A DNA stretch of 64,000 nucleotides from Arenibacter sp. ARW7G5Y1 (GCF_003201775.1 NZ_QJJZ01000012.1:85395-149394); one strand, 5' to 3'. Shown: positions 47,678-57,546, counted from the stretch's first letter. The notes: generated by a model not told the origin, from the sequence alone. Made by a program: numbers and translations.

Positions 47678-48059
47678 GGTCCACGGCAACTTAAAATACC
47701 ACCCTTAAGATCCCTTCCCAAACCAGCTTTAATTGGATTATGGATCGGATCAATCCCACAGTAACCGTTTCGTAACAAGATCAAAAGTTGAAGAAACTGA
47801 TTTTCAACCCCCTACACCAACACCAGTTCTACCAGTCCATATCCCATAAATACCACCTACATTGTCAGAAAAAACCATGTATTCTGTACAAAATATACCT
47901 ACATTTATATATTATTTGCCGACTACAAAATTAATCATCTTAAAGCAGCATAGTACAGGACAGTTAAATTGAACTGCTCCTTTAAATTTGATAGTACCTC
48001 AAAATTTTTGTTAAATTTTAGAGGGTTTAACAATTAACTAACCTAAAAACTACGAGATT
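47678..48059. other. Intergenic region before SusC3
   Basis: About 380 bases without a gene. It contains regulon site C with its -7 box (47945-47990), about 70 nt upstream of the SusC3 ATG. I see no clear terminator for the GntR gene and no other feature. Confidence 0.6.
47945..47990 (+). promoter_or_regulatory. Predicted promoter with shared regulon operator (site C, SusC3)
   Basis: The reverse strand of 47945-47961 reads GTCCTGTACTATGCTGC. Twenty-one bases further toward SusC3 is TAAATTTG (47983-47990), a full match to TAnnTTTG. Orientation relative to the gene and spacing equal those of sites B and D. Confidence 0.7.
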
Positions 48060-51000
48060 ATGAAAAAAAGAATTTACAGGATTTTCCGGAAATTCCTATT
48101 CCTATTAACTCTGCTGTTTGGCATCGGAATGCAGGCACAAAATGTAACGGTAAGCGGTACAGTAGTATCTGCAGACGATTCACAGGGCTTGCCTGGAGTT
48201 AATGTGGTTGTAAAGGGTACCACCACAGGGACCGTAACAGATTTTGATGGTAACTACAGTATTGTAGCCCCCAGTGCGAACAGCACTTTGGTCTTCACTT
48301 ACATAGGTTTTACCGCCCAAGAAATTCCTATTAACGGAAAAAGCCAATTGAACGTAACCATGGCCGAGGATGCCGCTGCTCTAGACGAAGTAGTTGTTGT
48401 GGGCTATGGTACTCAAATTAAAAGACAGGTAACAGGCTCGGTGTCTACCATACAGGCAGATGAACTGGCCGATATTCCAGTCTCCCAAATTACCCAAAAA
48501 ATACAGGGTAGGATTCCTGGGGTCCAGATTAACCAGAGCACAGGTAAACCCGGGCAGGGCATGTCGGTTCGTATACGTGGGCAACTATCGGTTTCCGGAG
48601 GAAGCGACCCACTGTATGTAGTTGATGGATTCCCGATTTCTGGTGGAATCAACAATATTAATCCGGATGAAATCCAGGACATCTCTATTTTAAAGGATGC
48701 CGCATCCACTTCCCTTTATGGGTCCAGGGCGGCCAATGGTGTTGTCTTGATTACTACCAAAAATGGAAAACCTGGTGAAACCAGTATCAGTTTCAATGTT
48801 TCCACAGGTATGCAAAATGTGCCCGATAGGGGAAGGATAGAAATGATGGATGCTGTGGAATTCGCCCAATTTAAAAAAGAGTACTATGAAGATCAGGGCA
48901 GCCCAGTGCCGGATATTTTCCAGAACCCTTCACAATATGAGGGCCAGACCAATGATTGGTACGATGCAATGCTAAGAACGGCCCCTATGACCAATTACAA
49001 CCTTACCATCACTTCCAACAAGGAGAAATTGAGAACCTCTGTGGTGCTAGGCTTCTTTGATCAGGAAGGTGTGGTCCTAAGTTCAGATTACAAACGATAT
49101 TCATTACGGGCAAATTTGGATTACAGCCTATCGGATAAGGTCCGGATTGGAGTAAATATAGCCCCCAATTATATTTTGGACAATATTCCAAGAACAGATG
49201 GCAGCAGGGGAACGGGACTCCTTTTCAACGCCTTGCACACTTGGCCCATTATGCCTATCTACAATGAGGATGGGACCAGAACGGAATTCAATCGCTTTCC
49301 GGCAAATACGGGTAACATCTTTTCCTATGCCAACTGGCTCAATTCTGCCGAAAGGATTAAGGACGGAACCAAGGAGGTCAATCTTTTGTCCAATGCCTAT
49401 ATTGAATACGAACCTATAAAAGGGCTTAGTATTAAATCCAGTTTAAATGCTGAATTGTACAATGAACAGTATGAATACTTCAGTCCAACCAACGCCACCT
49501 ATGCCATCAATCGCCCTATTCCTACCAACAATGAGGCGGTTTGGGACAAAAAGACCACCTTTTCATGGTTGAACGAAAACACGGTCAATTATAACAAAAG
49601 TGTAGGTGATCATACTTTCTCCATCCTAGGTGGTTTTACCTATCAGAAATATCGATTGGACCGCAATAGGGTCCAGGCCAGTGATTTCGCAGATGATAGA
49701 TTGCCCAATATCCAGGGAGCTGCAAACATTAATAGAAATGGTACGTATGATCAGGTACAGGAATGGAGTTTAGTCTCCTTTCTTTCCAGGCTTACCTATA
49801 ACTACAAAGGAAAATATTTATTGACAGGCTCTATCCGTAGTGATGGGTCGTCCAGATTTGGATCCGATAACAGATGGGGTACCTTTCCATCGGTTTCTGC
49901 GGGTTGGATTGCTTCGGACGAGGCCTTTCTGGAAAATGTGGAATCCATTTCACTTCTTAAACTGCGCGCAAGTTATGGTGTTACCGGGAACAACAATATA
50001 GGTAACTATACCCAATACGCCTTGATAGACAACACTGTGAACGCGGTTTTTGGCAATGATTTTGCACCAGGGTCGGCTGTAAACTCGCTCTCCAATTCCA
50101 ATTTGGGGTGGGAAACCACCAAACAGTTCGATATTGGATTGGATCTAAGCCTATTTAATGACAGGGTGTCCCTCGTATATGATTATTATACCAAGAACAC
50201 CACCAATTTGCTATACAATGTGCAAGTTCCAAGGGAATCCGGTTTTACCAACTTCAGTGATAACATTGGTGAGATAAAGTTCTGGGGGCATGAATTTGGC
50301 ATAAATACCGTTAATACCACCGGTAAATTTCAATGGACTACCAACGCCAATATATCGTTCAACAGAAACGAGGTAGTAGCTTTGGCGGATGGAATTGACA
50401 GGGTCTATGGCCCGGGCGGATGGCATATTACCCAGGTAGGAAAACCTTTTGGTCAATTCTACGGACATTTATCCGATGGGGTATATTTAAACCAACAAGA
50501 CTTGGACAACTCTCCCCAAGTACCTGGACGTTCCACTGTAGGTAGTATTAAATTATTGGATGTTAATGGTGATGGAATCATCACAAATGGAGGGGATTTT
50601 GACGACCGTGCCATTATGGGCAGTCCCTTTCCTGATTTCAATTACGGTATTACCAATACCATCACTTACGGGAACCTCGATTTTTCCGTAGTGGGTACTG
50701 GATCCTATGGCAATGAACTGTTGGTTAGACATCTCTACAGTACAACCAACTTGGATGGGGTATTCAATTTATTAAAAGACGTAAAATACAGGTTTAGATC
50801 CGTTGACAATCCCGGTAGGGGCTTTTATGGAACAACTGTAGGCGGTGGTAATGTTACCGGTATAGAAAGGGATTGGATCAATGACCGCTTTGTGGCAGAT
50901 GCCTCCTACTTCAATATTCGAAATATTACCTTAGGGTTTACCATCCCGAAAATGGACAAGTATTTCAAATCTGCCCGCATATATGGTTCCATCCAAAACG

Positions 51001-51155
51001 TGCATATATTTACCAAGTATTGGGGTGGGCCCAACCCTGAGATCAGTGTGCAGAACAATGGAGAAGGAGATGGTGGAAACCTTGCCTCAGGGGTAGATAT
51101 TTCAGGATATCCGGTTCCACGTATATTTAGTTTAGGTTTAAATTTAAACTTCTAA
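48060..51155 (+). CDS. SusC-family TonB-dependent outer-membrane transporter (SusC3)
   Basis: A 1031-residue protein with a signal peptide (about 1-26, ending MQAQ), a carboxypeptidase-regulatory-like domain (about 28-110), a TonB box/plug start LDEVVVVGYGTQ (about 116-127), a plug with RIRGQLSVSG, and a 22-strand-type barrel ending LGLNLNF. It imports oligosaccharides with its SusD partner, which starts close downstream. It shares the regulon promoter motif (site C) with SusC1, the rhamnose operon and the sulfatase-GH78 fusion. It heads a plus-strand run containing SusD3 and the cytochrome/FG-GAP/DUF1080 module, so those genes are probably under the same promoter. Confidence 0.96.
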   Translation: MKKRIYRIFRKFLFLLTLLFGIGMQAQNVTVSGTVVSADDSQGLPGVNVVVKGTTTGTVTDFDGNYSIVAPSANSTLVFTYIGFTAQEIPINGKSQLNVTMAEDAAALDEVVVVGYGTQIKRQVTGSVSTIQADELADIPVSQITQKIQGRIPGVQINQSTGKPGQGMSVRIRGQLSVSGGSDPLYVVDGFPISGGINNINPDEIQDISILKDAASTSLYGSRAANGVVLITTKNGKPGETSISFNVSTGMQNVPDRGRIEMMDAVEFAQFKKEYYEDQGSPVPDIFQNPSQYEGQTNDWYDAMLRTAPMTNYNLTITSNKEKLRTSVVLGFFDQEGVVLSSDYKRYSLRANLDYSLSDKVRIGVNIAPNYILDNIPRTDGSRGTGLLFNALHTWPIMPIYNEDGTRTEFNRFPANTGNIFSYANWLNSAERIKDGTKEVNLLSNAYIEYEPIKGLSIKSSLNAELYNEQYEYFSPTNATYAINRPIPTNNEAVWDKKTTFSWLNENTVNYNKSVGDHTFSILGGFTYQKYRLDRNRVQASDFADDRLPNIQGAANINRNGTYDQVQEWSLVSFLSRLTYNYKGKYLLTGSIRSDGSSRFGSDNRWGTFPSVSAGWIASDEAFLENVESISLLKLRASYGVTGNNNIGNYTQYALIDNTVNAVFGNDFAPGSAVNSLSNSNLGWETTKQFDIGLDLSLFNDRVSLVYDYYTKNTTNLLYNVQVPRESGFTNFSDNIGEIKFWGHEFGINTVNTTGKFQWTTNANISFNRNEVVALADGIDRVYGPGGWHITQVGKPFGQFYGHLSDGVYLNQQDLDNSPQVPGRSTVGSIKLLDVNGDGIITNGGDFDDRAIMGSPFPDFNYGITNTITYGNLDFSVVGTGSYGNELLVRHLYSTTNLDGVFNLLKDVKYRFRSVDNPGRGFYGTTVGGGNVTGIERDWINDRFVADASYFNIRNITLGFTIPKMDKYFKSARIYGSIQNVHIFTKYWGGPNPEISVQNNGEGDGGNLASGVDISGYPVPRIFSLGLNLNF

Positions 51156-51213
51156 ATCGAAAACTATGACGTCTAAAAATATTTCACTTTCGACAAATTT
51201 TAAAAATGAAAAA

Positions 51214-52707
51214 ATGAAAAAAATATTCTATTTTACCGCAGTATTGCTAGGTTTTCTAGCAAGCAGTTGTGACGAGGAATTAACGATTTTTCCAGAAGAT
51301 TCGTTAAGTGTACCTACTTTCTTTAAGACGGAAGAGGATTTTACACAGGCCATCAATGGAACCTATGTACCCCTGCGTAGCATTAACAATGCTTCCAAAC
51401 CCTATTTGGCCGAAATGCACTCGGACAATACCTATTTTGCACGTAACACCGCCTTTGGTGCTACGGATAACCAAGAGGATATTGCAGACCACTCCATACC
51501 AAGCGATGGAGGTATTACTGCCAACAACCATGTAAACAATGTTTATGTTGGTTATTACGAAGTTATAGCTCGGGCCAACCAAATTTTGGCAACCATAGAT
51601 GATGCTGAATTTGATGCAGCCGCCAAAGCGAACGTAAAAGGGCAAGCACTATTTTTGAGGGCCTATTCTTATTTTGACCTGGCACAGTTGTTTGGTAGGG
51701 TACCTTTGCATCTTGAGCCTGTAGTAGACCGTGAAGGGGCAGCTTTACCACTTGCTTCGGAAGATGAGCTTTATGGACAGATTATTGAGGATGCCAAAGC
51801 GGCCATTCCCCTACTCCCCCTTAAATCACAGCAACAGCCCGGTAGGGTAACCTCCGGTGCCGCTCAAACACTTTTAGGAAATGTTTATGTGGTGCGCAAG
51901 CAATGGGGCGAGGCTGAAACAGTGCTACAAGCAGTGGTAGACAGTGAAGAATATATGCTTATGCCCAATTATGAAGATGCCTTTTCCGGGAATAGCGACA
52001 ACAAGAACAACATGGAGTCGGTCTTTGAAATCCAATATCGGGAAGGTGCGGACGGACTGAATGGTAGTTTTTTATACAACTTTCTTCCAAGGCCACTTAC
52101 TGCCGCCGAAGTTGGTTTGGTAACTGGAACCTCCAATCCCCAACCACTTAACGGGGAAGGCAACAATATACCCACGCCGGATATCATTGAAGCCTATGAG
52201 GATGGGGATTTCAGAAAGGATGCCTCCATCATGTACATTACCGCCAGCGAAAGTTTTTGGGAAAATGGTGTTTATCCAATCATTAAAAAGTATGTGGAGC
52301 CACACGCCTTAAATGGAAACCACGGTATGAACTGGCCAGTGTATCGCTATTCGGAAGTATTGCTATTATTGGCCGAATCGCTTGAGGAACAAAATAAGGC
52401 CGGCGCGGACACCTATTTAAAAATGGTACGTGATCGTGCTGGATTAGGGGATTACTCCGGGGACTTGGGAGAAGCCATCTTTAATGAACGCAGGGTAGAA
52501 CTTGCTTTCGAGAACAAAAGGTGGTTCGATTTGGTAAGAACAGGTCGCGCCATAGACGTGATAACCGCCCATGGAAATAAAATAAAGGCCAATCCGGTTG
52601 ATTATTATTATCCTGCAGGGGTAGCACCAAGAGGAAATGTCTTCACAAATATTTCCGAACGGTATGCACTTCCTGCCTCAGAATCGTCGTTAAATCCTAA
52701 TTTCTAA
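51214..52707 (+). CDS. SusD-family glycan-binding lipoprotein (SusD3)
   Basis: About 497 residues from the ATG at 51214. An in-frame ATG at 51166 would add a polar 16-residue extension before the lipoprotein signal. The lipobox is ASSC (Cys about 18), followed by DEELTIFPEDSLSVPTFFKTEEDF, the usual start of a SusD protein. TPR-like helices contain KGQALFLRAYSYFDLAQLFGRVPLHLEPV (in pieces), and the C-terminal region has YRYSEVLLLLAESLEEQ and NERRVELAFENKRWFDLVRTGR. It is the surface lid of SusC3. The gene is 33 bp upstream of the cytochrome gene with no terminator, so the module downstream is likely co-expressed. Confidence 0.95.
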   Translation: MKKIFYFTAVLLGFLASSCDEELTIFPEDSLSVPTFFKTEEDFTQAINGTYVPLRSINNASKPYLAEMHSDNTYFARNTAFGATDNQEDIADHSIPSDGGITANNHVNNVYVGYYEVIARANQILATIDDAEFDAAAKANVKGQALFLRAYSYFDLAQLFGRVPLHLEPVVDREGAALPLASEDELYGQIIEDAKAAIPLLPLKSQQQPGRVTSGAAQTLLGNVYVVRKQWGEAETVLQAVVDSEEYMLMPNYEDAFSGNSDNKNNMESVFEIQYREGADGLNGSFLYNFLPRPLTAAEVGLVTGTSNPQPLNGEGNNIPTPDIIEAYEDGDFRKDASIMYITASESFWENGVYPIIKKYVEPHALNGNHGMNWPVYRYSEVLLLLAESLEEQNKAGADTYLKMVRDRAGLGDYSGDLGEAIFNERRVELAFENKRWFDLVRTGRAIDVITAHGNKIKANPVDYYYPAGVAPRGNVFTNISERYALPASESSLNPNF

Positions 52708-52740
52708 TTATATTAGGCACAAAATTAAAATCCAACAATA

Positions 52741-55422
52741 ATGACCAAACTATTTGCCGCACTTATTTTTTCAATGCTTTTGACCGTTTCCTGTGAAAAT
52801 ACCAAGAAAATGGAGACTGCAGGTGGCCAAGAGCTCGACCCAAAATTGGCCAAACTTAAATTACAACCTGGCTTTGAGGCGGAACACCTGTACAGTCCCG
52901 CCGATAACGACCAGGGCTCTTGGGTGGCCATGGCCTTTGACAATAAAGACCGACTGATCACTGCCGATCAATACGGTGCCTTATATCGCCTGGAGCTCCC
53001 CGCCATTGGATCGGATGTACTAACACCAAAGATTGAAAAACTTAAAATACAAACCGGGGAGGCCGTGGCCGATTCCATAATCCAAATGGGTTATGCCCAA
53101 GGATTGCTCTATGCTTTTAACAGTCTATATGTCATGGTGAACCATCGTGGTGATGACGAATTTGAAAAGAGCAGTGGGCTATATCGTTTGCAGGATACGG
53201 ACAACGATGACCAATATGACAAGATTACACAGTTAAAGGCATTGAACGGTGCGGGAGAACATGGTCCTCATAGTATAGTACTGAGCCCTGATGGGGAATC
53301 CCTTTACGTAATTGCTGGGAACCATACCGATCTTCCGGAAATGGACAACTATCGCCTGCCCAATGTTTGGCAAGACGACAATCTCTTTCCCCAGATCAAG
53401 GATCCCCGCGGCCATGCCAATGACCGTGGTGCCCCAGGGGGTTGGATAGCAAAAATTGACCCGGAAGGTAAGCAGTGGGAATTGATCAGTGCCGGTTTCA
53501 GGAATCCATTTGACCTGGACTTTAACGATGAAGGGGATATGTTTGTCTACGATTCCGATATGGAATGGGATTTGGGCATGCCCTGGTACCGCCCCACCCG
53601 TATCTGCCATGTTACCAGCGGTAGCGAATTTGGTTGGAGAACGGGGAATGGAAAATGGTCCCCGGCATATCCGGACAACCTTCCGGCCATTGTAAATATT
53701 GGGCAGGGATCTCCTACCAATGTGGTCTACGGAAGGGGAGCTAAATTCCCGGAAAAATATCAGAAGAGTATTTATGCCTTCGACTGGAGTTTTGGCATTA
53801 TCTATGCCATTCATCTTAAGGCCAATGGGTCTTCCTATGATGGAGAAAGGGAAGAGTTTTTATCCGGAATCCCGCTGCCATTGACCGATGGCGTTATAGG
53901 TCCGGATGGTGCCATGTATTTCATGACCGGAGGACGTAGATTGGATTCTGACCTTTACAGGGTACACTATACCGGTAATGAGGACATAGCAGCTGCCAAC
54001 AAGGCATCCGAACTCACCGAAGGAAACAAGATAAGACGACAGTTGGAAGAATACCATACAGGCCCAAAGAGTGGCGCGGTGGACTTTGCATGGCCCTATT
54101 TAAACAATGCGGACCGGTTTATACAATATGCGGCCCGTATTGCCGTAGAGCACCAACCCGTTAAGGAATGGCAGGGCAAGGCCCTTTCGGAAAAGGATCC
54201 TGTTGCCTTGGCGCAAGGTATTATCGCCTTGGCCAGACACGGTAACAAATCGCAGCAAGACCAGATGCTCAATGCCCTTTTAGGGGTAGATTACTCCAAG
54301 CTAAGCTCTCAACAACAGGTGGCCCAGTTACGTGCTTTTGAACTAACTTTATCCCGTTTTGGGGTTCCGGGATCATCCGTTAAGAACAAGGTGATCAAGT
54401 ATCTTTCGCCACATTATCCGGCAACAACGGATGTATTGAACCAAATGCTCAGTAAAACACTGGCATACTTGGACGATCCAACCGTGGCAAGCAAAACATT
54501 GGCGTTATTGGAATCCAAAACAGAGGAAAATTTGGATGTCATGGCCAATACGGCCACAGAGGCTTCCGATCTGATCTTGAGAAATCCGCAATATGGAATG
54601 GATATAGCCCTTACGCTGAAAAATATGCCTCCTGCCCAACACACCTATTACGGGTTGGTACTCGAGGATGTGGACAAGGGATGGACTCCAGAACTTCGTG
54701 AAAAATATTTCAAATGGTTCAACAAAGCCTTTTCTTTTAAGGCAGGTAGAAGCTATATTGGTTTTATAGACAAGGCCAGGAAAAAAGCCCTGACCCATGT
54801 ACCTAAGGACCAGTTTGAATTTTACGATAAAATGTCCGGGGCCGAACTATTATCCAGCTCAGGCAACGATTTGGCCGTTACAACCGTACAGCCCAAAGGT
54901 CCACGCCACAATTGGAAAGTAGAGGATATAGAACCCTTATTGGCCGATGGCCTAAAGGGAAGGGATTACGAGTACGGCAAAAGCATGTTTGCAGCTACCA
55001 CCTGCATCACATGTCATTCCATGCAGGGAGAAGGAGAGAATATTGGGCCGGACCTAACACAATTGGGGACCCGTTTTTCACCTCAGGACATACTCAAAGC
55101 CATTATTGAACCGAACGATGTAATTTCGGACCAATACAACACCACGGTGTACACCTTGAAGGATGGAAAATCGATTGCTGGACGATTGATGAACGAGACC
55201 GAGCAAAATTATATCGTCTCGCAAAATCCTTATGCACCCGATCAAACCCGTGAGATTCCTAAAGACCAAGTGGTAGACACCAAGTTGTCTACCATTTCCT
55301 GGATGCCTCCAGGAACCATCAATAGACTTAATGAAGAAGAAGTTAAGGACCTATTGGCCTATTTGGTTGCTGGTGGAAATCCAGAAAATCCCATATATGC
55401 GGATAAGGAAGCCAACAATTAA
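52741..55422 (+). CDS. Lipoprotein with dehydrogenase-like beta-propeller and C-terminal cytochrome c domain
   Basis: An 893-residue lipoprotein (lipobox TVSC, Cys about 18). Residues about 35-420 form a sorbosone/glucose-dehydrogenase-like propeller of the type common in Planctomycetes (GLYRLQDTDNDDQYDKI, EHGPHSIVLSPDG, SAGFRNPFDLDFNDEGDMF, PLTDGVIGPDGAMYF). A helical HEAT-like middle (about 430-715) follows. The C-terminal heme domain (about 735-885) has one CxxCH site, CITCH at 755-759, and a likely axial Met855 in WMPPG. It could oxidise a sugar and pass electrons to periplasmic cytochromes; this activity is inferred. It follows SusD3 by 33 bp and is followed by an FG-GAP and a DUF1080 gene. 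Confidence 0.88.
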   Translation: MTKLFAALIFSMLLTVSCENTKKMETAGGQELDPKLAKLKLQPGFEAEHLYSPADNDQGSWVAMAFDNKDRLITADQYGALYRLELPAIGSDVLTPKIEKLKIQTGEAVADSIIQMGYAQGLLYAFNSLYVMVNHRGDDEFEKSSGLYRLQDTDNDDQYDKITQLKALNGAGEHGPHSIVLSPDGESLYVIAGNHTDLPEMDNYRLPNVWQDDNLFPQIKDPRGHANDRGAPGGWIAKIDPEGKQWELISAGFRNPFDLDFNDEGDMFVYDSDMEWDLGMPWYRPTRICHVTSGSEFGWRTGNGKWSPAYPDNLPAIVNIGQGSPTNVVYGRGAKFPEKYQKSIYAFDWSFGIIYAIHLKANGSSYDGEREEFLSGIPLPLTDGVIGPDGAMYFMTGGRRLDSDLYRVHYTGNEDIAAANKASELTEGNKIRRQLEEYHTGPKSGAVDFAWPYLNNADRFIQYAARIAVEHQPVKEWQGKALSEKDPVALAQGIIALARHGNKSQQDQMLNALLGVDYSKLSSQQQVAQLRAFELTLSRFGVPGSSVKNKVIKYLSPHYPATTDVLNQMLSKTLAYLDDPTVASKTLALLESKTEENLDVMANTATEASDLILRNPQYGMDIALTLKNMPPAQHTYYGLVLEDVDKGWTPELREKYFKWFNKAFSFKAGRSYIGFIDKARKKALTHVPKDQFEFYDKMSGAELLSSSGNDLAVTTVQPKGPRHNWKVEDIEPLLADGLKGRDYEYGKSMFAATTCITCHSMQGEGENIGPDLTQLGTRFSPQDILKAIIEPNDVISDQYNTTVYTLKDGKSIAGRLMNETEQNYIVSQNPYAPDQTREIPKDQVVDTKLSTISWMPPGTINRLNEEEVKDLLAYLVAGGNPENPIYADKEANN

Positions 55423-55424
55423 GT

Positions 55425-56654
55425 ATGGCCCTATCAATTAAAGGAACTGGCCAATTCAGGTTAAAAAGACCTGCACCGTTTATGTTAACTCCGGTTAACA
55501 CAAACGGTGCAGCGTTTTTCATAAACGCCGTCTTTTTTCTTATGGGTGCTTTCCTAATGGCACAGGTAAAACCCTTAAAATTTATCAAGCAGCAAATTGC
55601 TTCAGAAAGTTACGAAACGGTAGGCGTGTTCGACGTGGACAACGACAACCTTGTCGATATTGTTTCAGGTGGCTATTGGTATAAGGGACCCGATTTTAGA
55701 ACAAAACATTATTTGGGTTCGGCAAAAAGATATGGGGAATATTATGATGATTTTTCCACTATTCCATTGGATGTGAATGGGGATGGCCTTACGGACTTCA
55801 TCACCGGCGGCTGGTTTGGGAAACAATTGATTTGGAAACAAAACCCTGGTGGTAGGGGTGCTTGGCAGGAACACTTAATAGGCGAAGCGGGTAATATTGA
55901 AAGTAGCCGTTCCTGGGATTTGGATGGTGACGGTATCACGGAAATCATTCCCAATACTCCCAATGACTCCTTGGTTATTTATAGATTGCAATTGGATGGC
56001 AACAAAAAAGGTATAGGAAGATTCAGCAAACACCCCATTTTTGGTGCACATGGACATGGCCTTGGTTTTGGTGATATAAACGGCGACGGACGCACCGATA
56101 TTATAGTAGCAAAGGGTTGGTTGGAAGCACCCGAGGATACCTTTGCAGAGGAATGGAAAATGCATCATGAATTTGATTTTGTGGAGGCAAGTGTTCCTAT
56201 CATAGTTACCGACGTCAACAAGGATGGCCTTTCGGACCTTATTGTTGGCCAAGGACATGATTACGGCCTATTTTGGTACGAACAAAAACCCGCGACCAAG
56301 AAACAAAAAACCCAATGGATAAAGCATGCCATTGACCCTTATAATTCGCAGTACCACAGTATGGAATGGGCAGATATTGACCAAGATGGGGAAAATGAAC
56401 TAGTAACCGGTAAGCGATACCGTGCCCATAACGGACATGACCCTGGCTCCAACGATGATCTTGGACTGTACTATTTCAAGTGGAACGGGGAGACTTTTAG
56501 TAAACAGCTGATTGATTATGGAACCTATGGCAAAGGAAAGGGGACCGGAGTCTACTTTAGCGTTTCCGATGTGGACAATAACGGAATGAAAGATATTATT
56601 GTGGCCGGAAAGGATGGCCTATACATTTATTACAACAAACCAATAAAACAATAA
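55425..56654 (+). CDS. Exported FG-GAP/VCBS seven-bladed propeller protein
   Basis: A 409-residue frame starting two bases after the cytochrome stop codon. Seven calcium-loop motifs of the form D-x-D/N-x-D/N-G-x-x-D/E are visible (DVDNDNLVD, DVNGDGLTD, DLDGDGITE, DINGDGRTD, DVNKDGLSD, DIDQDGENE, DVDNNGMKD), giving a seven-bladed FG-GAP propeller. The hydrophobic segment before AQ (about residues 29-46) looks like a signal peptide, preceded by a long basic n-region. A 19-bp hairpin followed by T residues lies within codons 16-32, so the true start may be further in, the first good ATG after it being 55542. Function is unknown; binding or scaffolding of saccharides is a guess. Confidence 0.82.
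   Translation: MALSIKGTGQFRLKRPAPFMLTPVNTNGAAFFINAVFFLMGAFLMAQVKPLKFIKQQIASESYETVGVFDVDNDNLVDIVSGGYWYKGPDFRTKHYLGSAKRYGEYYDDFSTIPLDVNGDGLTDFITGGWFGKQLIWKQNPGGRGAWQEHLIGEAGNIESSRSWDLDGDGITEIIPNTPNDSLVIYRLQLDGNKKGIGRFSKHPIFGAHGHGLGFGDINGDGRTDIIVAKGWLEAPEDTFAEEWKMHHEFDFVEASVPIIVTDVNKDGLSDLIVGQGHDYGLFWYEQKPATKKQKTQWIKHAIDPYNSQYHSMEWADIDQDGENELVTGKRYRAHNGHDPGSNDDLGLYYFKWNGETFSKQLIDYGTYGKGKGTGVYFSVSDVDNNGMKDIIVAGKDGLYIYYNKPIKQ
55471..55519 (+). terminator. Terminator-like hairpin inside the FG-GAP reading frame
   Basis: Arms at 55471-55489 and 55494-55512 are complementary at 18 of 19 positions (outer part CTGCACCGTTT / AAACGGTGCAG) with a four-base loop, and a CGTTTTT tract follows. This is the form of an intrinsic terminator for the cytochrome gene, but it lies within the 5' part of the next open frame. 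It may attenuate expression of the FG-GAP and DUF1080 genes. Confidence 0.7.
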
Positions 56655-56657
56655 AAC

Positions 56658-57461
56658 ATGAATTTGAAAAGAATATTTAAGCCACATATATTAGTGCTGT
56701 TTGCAATTGTTGGCTTACAGTCCTGTAAGGAGAAAAAAGAAAACAAATCGCAAGAGGAGGTGGCTGTGGCCACAACGGATCAAGATGGATTTGTACAGAT
56801 TTTTGATGGCAAGACACTGGATAACTGGGAAGGGGACCCCAACTATTGGAAGGTAGAGAACGGCAATCTTGTGGGAGAGGTAACCCCCACCACCTTGCTG
56901 AAGAACAATACCTTTATTATTTGGAAAGACGGTCAGCCCAGTGATTTTGAATTAAAATTGGAGTTCCGTATCGCTGAAGCGGGAAACAGCGGTATCAATT
57001 ATCGCAGTGAAAAAATAGACACTATTCCCTATGCCTTACGGGGCTACCAGGCCGATATAGATGGGAAGATCAGATATACCGGGCAGAACTATGAAGAAAA
57101 AAAACGCGCCACCTTGGCCTATCGTGGTGAAAAGGCTATTATCACTTCACAAGAAAACCCCGATGCTCCCGGGTCTTTACGTGCCAATGTGGCAAATAAT
57201 GCTTGGCAGAGCCGTGAGGTTATTGAATCCCTAGGCGATTCCGACGAACTAAAAACAAAAATCAAGAGTGAAGACTGGAACGAAGCCCACCTAATCATTA
57301 AGGGAAACAAACTACAGCATTACATCAATGGCATTCTAATGAGTGAGGTAATCGATGATGATACAGTCAACAGGAAATCTGCAGGGTATTTGGGAGTACA
57401 GGTGCATGTAGGACCACCAATGAAGGTGGAATATAGAAATATAAGATTGAAGAATTTATAG
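56658..57461 (+). CDS. DUF1080 (3-keto-disaccharide hydrolase-like) lipoprotein
   Basis: A 267-residue lipoprotein with lipobox LQSC (Cys about 23). The mature domain is a concanavalin-like beta-sandwich of the DUF1080 family. It opens GFVQIFDGKTLDNWEGDPNYWKVENG (split here for length), then has NNTFIIW, FELKLEFRIAEAGNSGINYRS and a C-terminal block (WNEAHLIIKGNKLQHYINGILMSE). Members are annotated as 3-keto-disaccharide hydrolases, acting on glycosides oxidised at C3. It starts four bases after the FG-GAP gene and is last in the SusC3 operon, ahead of a strong terminator. Next to a cytochrome/dehydrogenase-like protein this suggests oxidative glycoside cleavage, but no oxidoreductase of the Gfo/Idh/MocA type is adjacent. 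Confidence 0.87.
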   Translation: MNLKRIFKPHILVLFAIVGLQSCKEKKENKSQEEVAVATTDQDGFVQIFDGKTLDNWEGDPNYWKVENGNLVGEVTPTTLLKNNTFIIWKDGQPSDFELKLEFRIAEAGNSGINYRSEKIDTIPYALRGYQADIDGKIRYTGQNYEEKKRATLAYRGEKAIITSQENPDAPGSLRANVANNAWQSREVIESLGDSDELKTKIKSEDWNEAHLIIKGNKLQHYINGILMSEVIDDDTVNRKSAGYLGVQVHVGPPMKVEYRNIRLKNL

Positions 57462-57546
57462 TATTTGAGTTTTCTTCTTTTCAAGAAGATCGCGGTCTTA
57501 CCAACCATTGTTGGATCCTTTTATAAACTTGAAAATGAAACAATTG

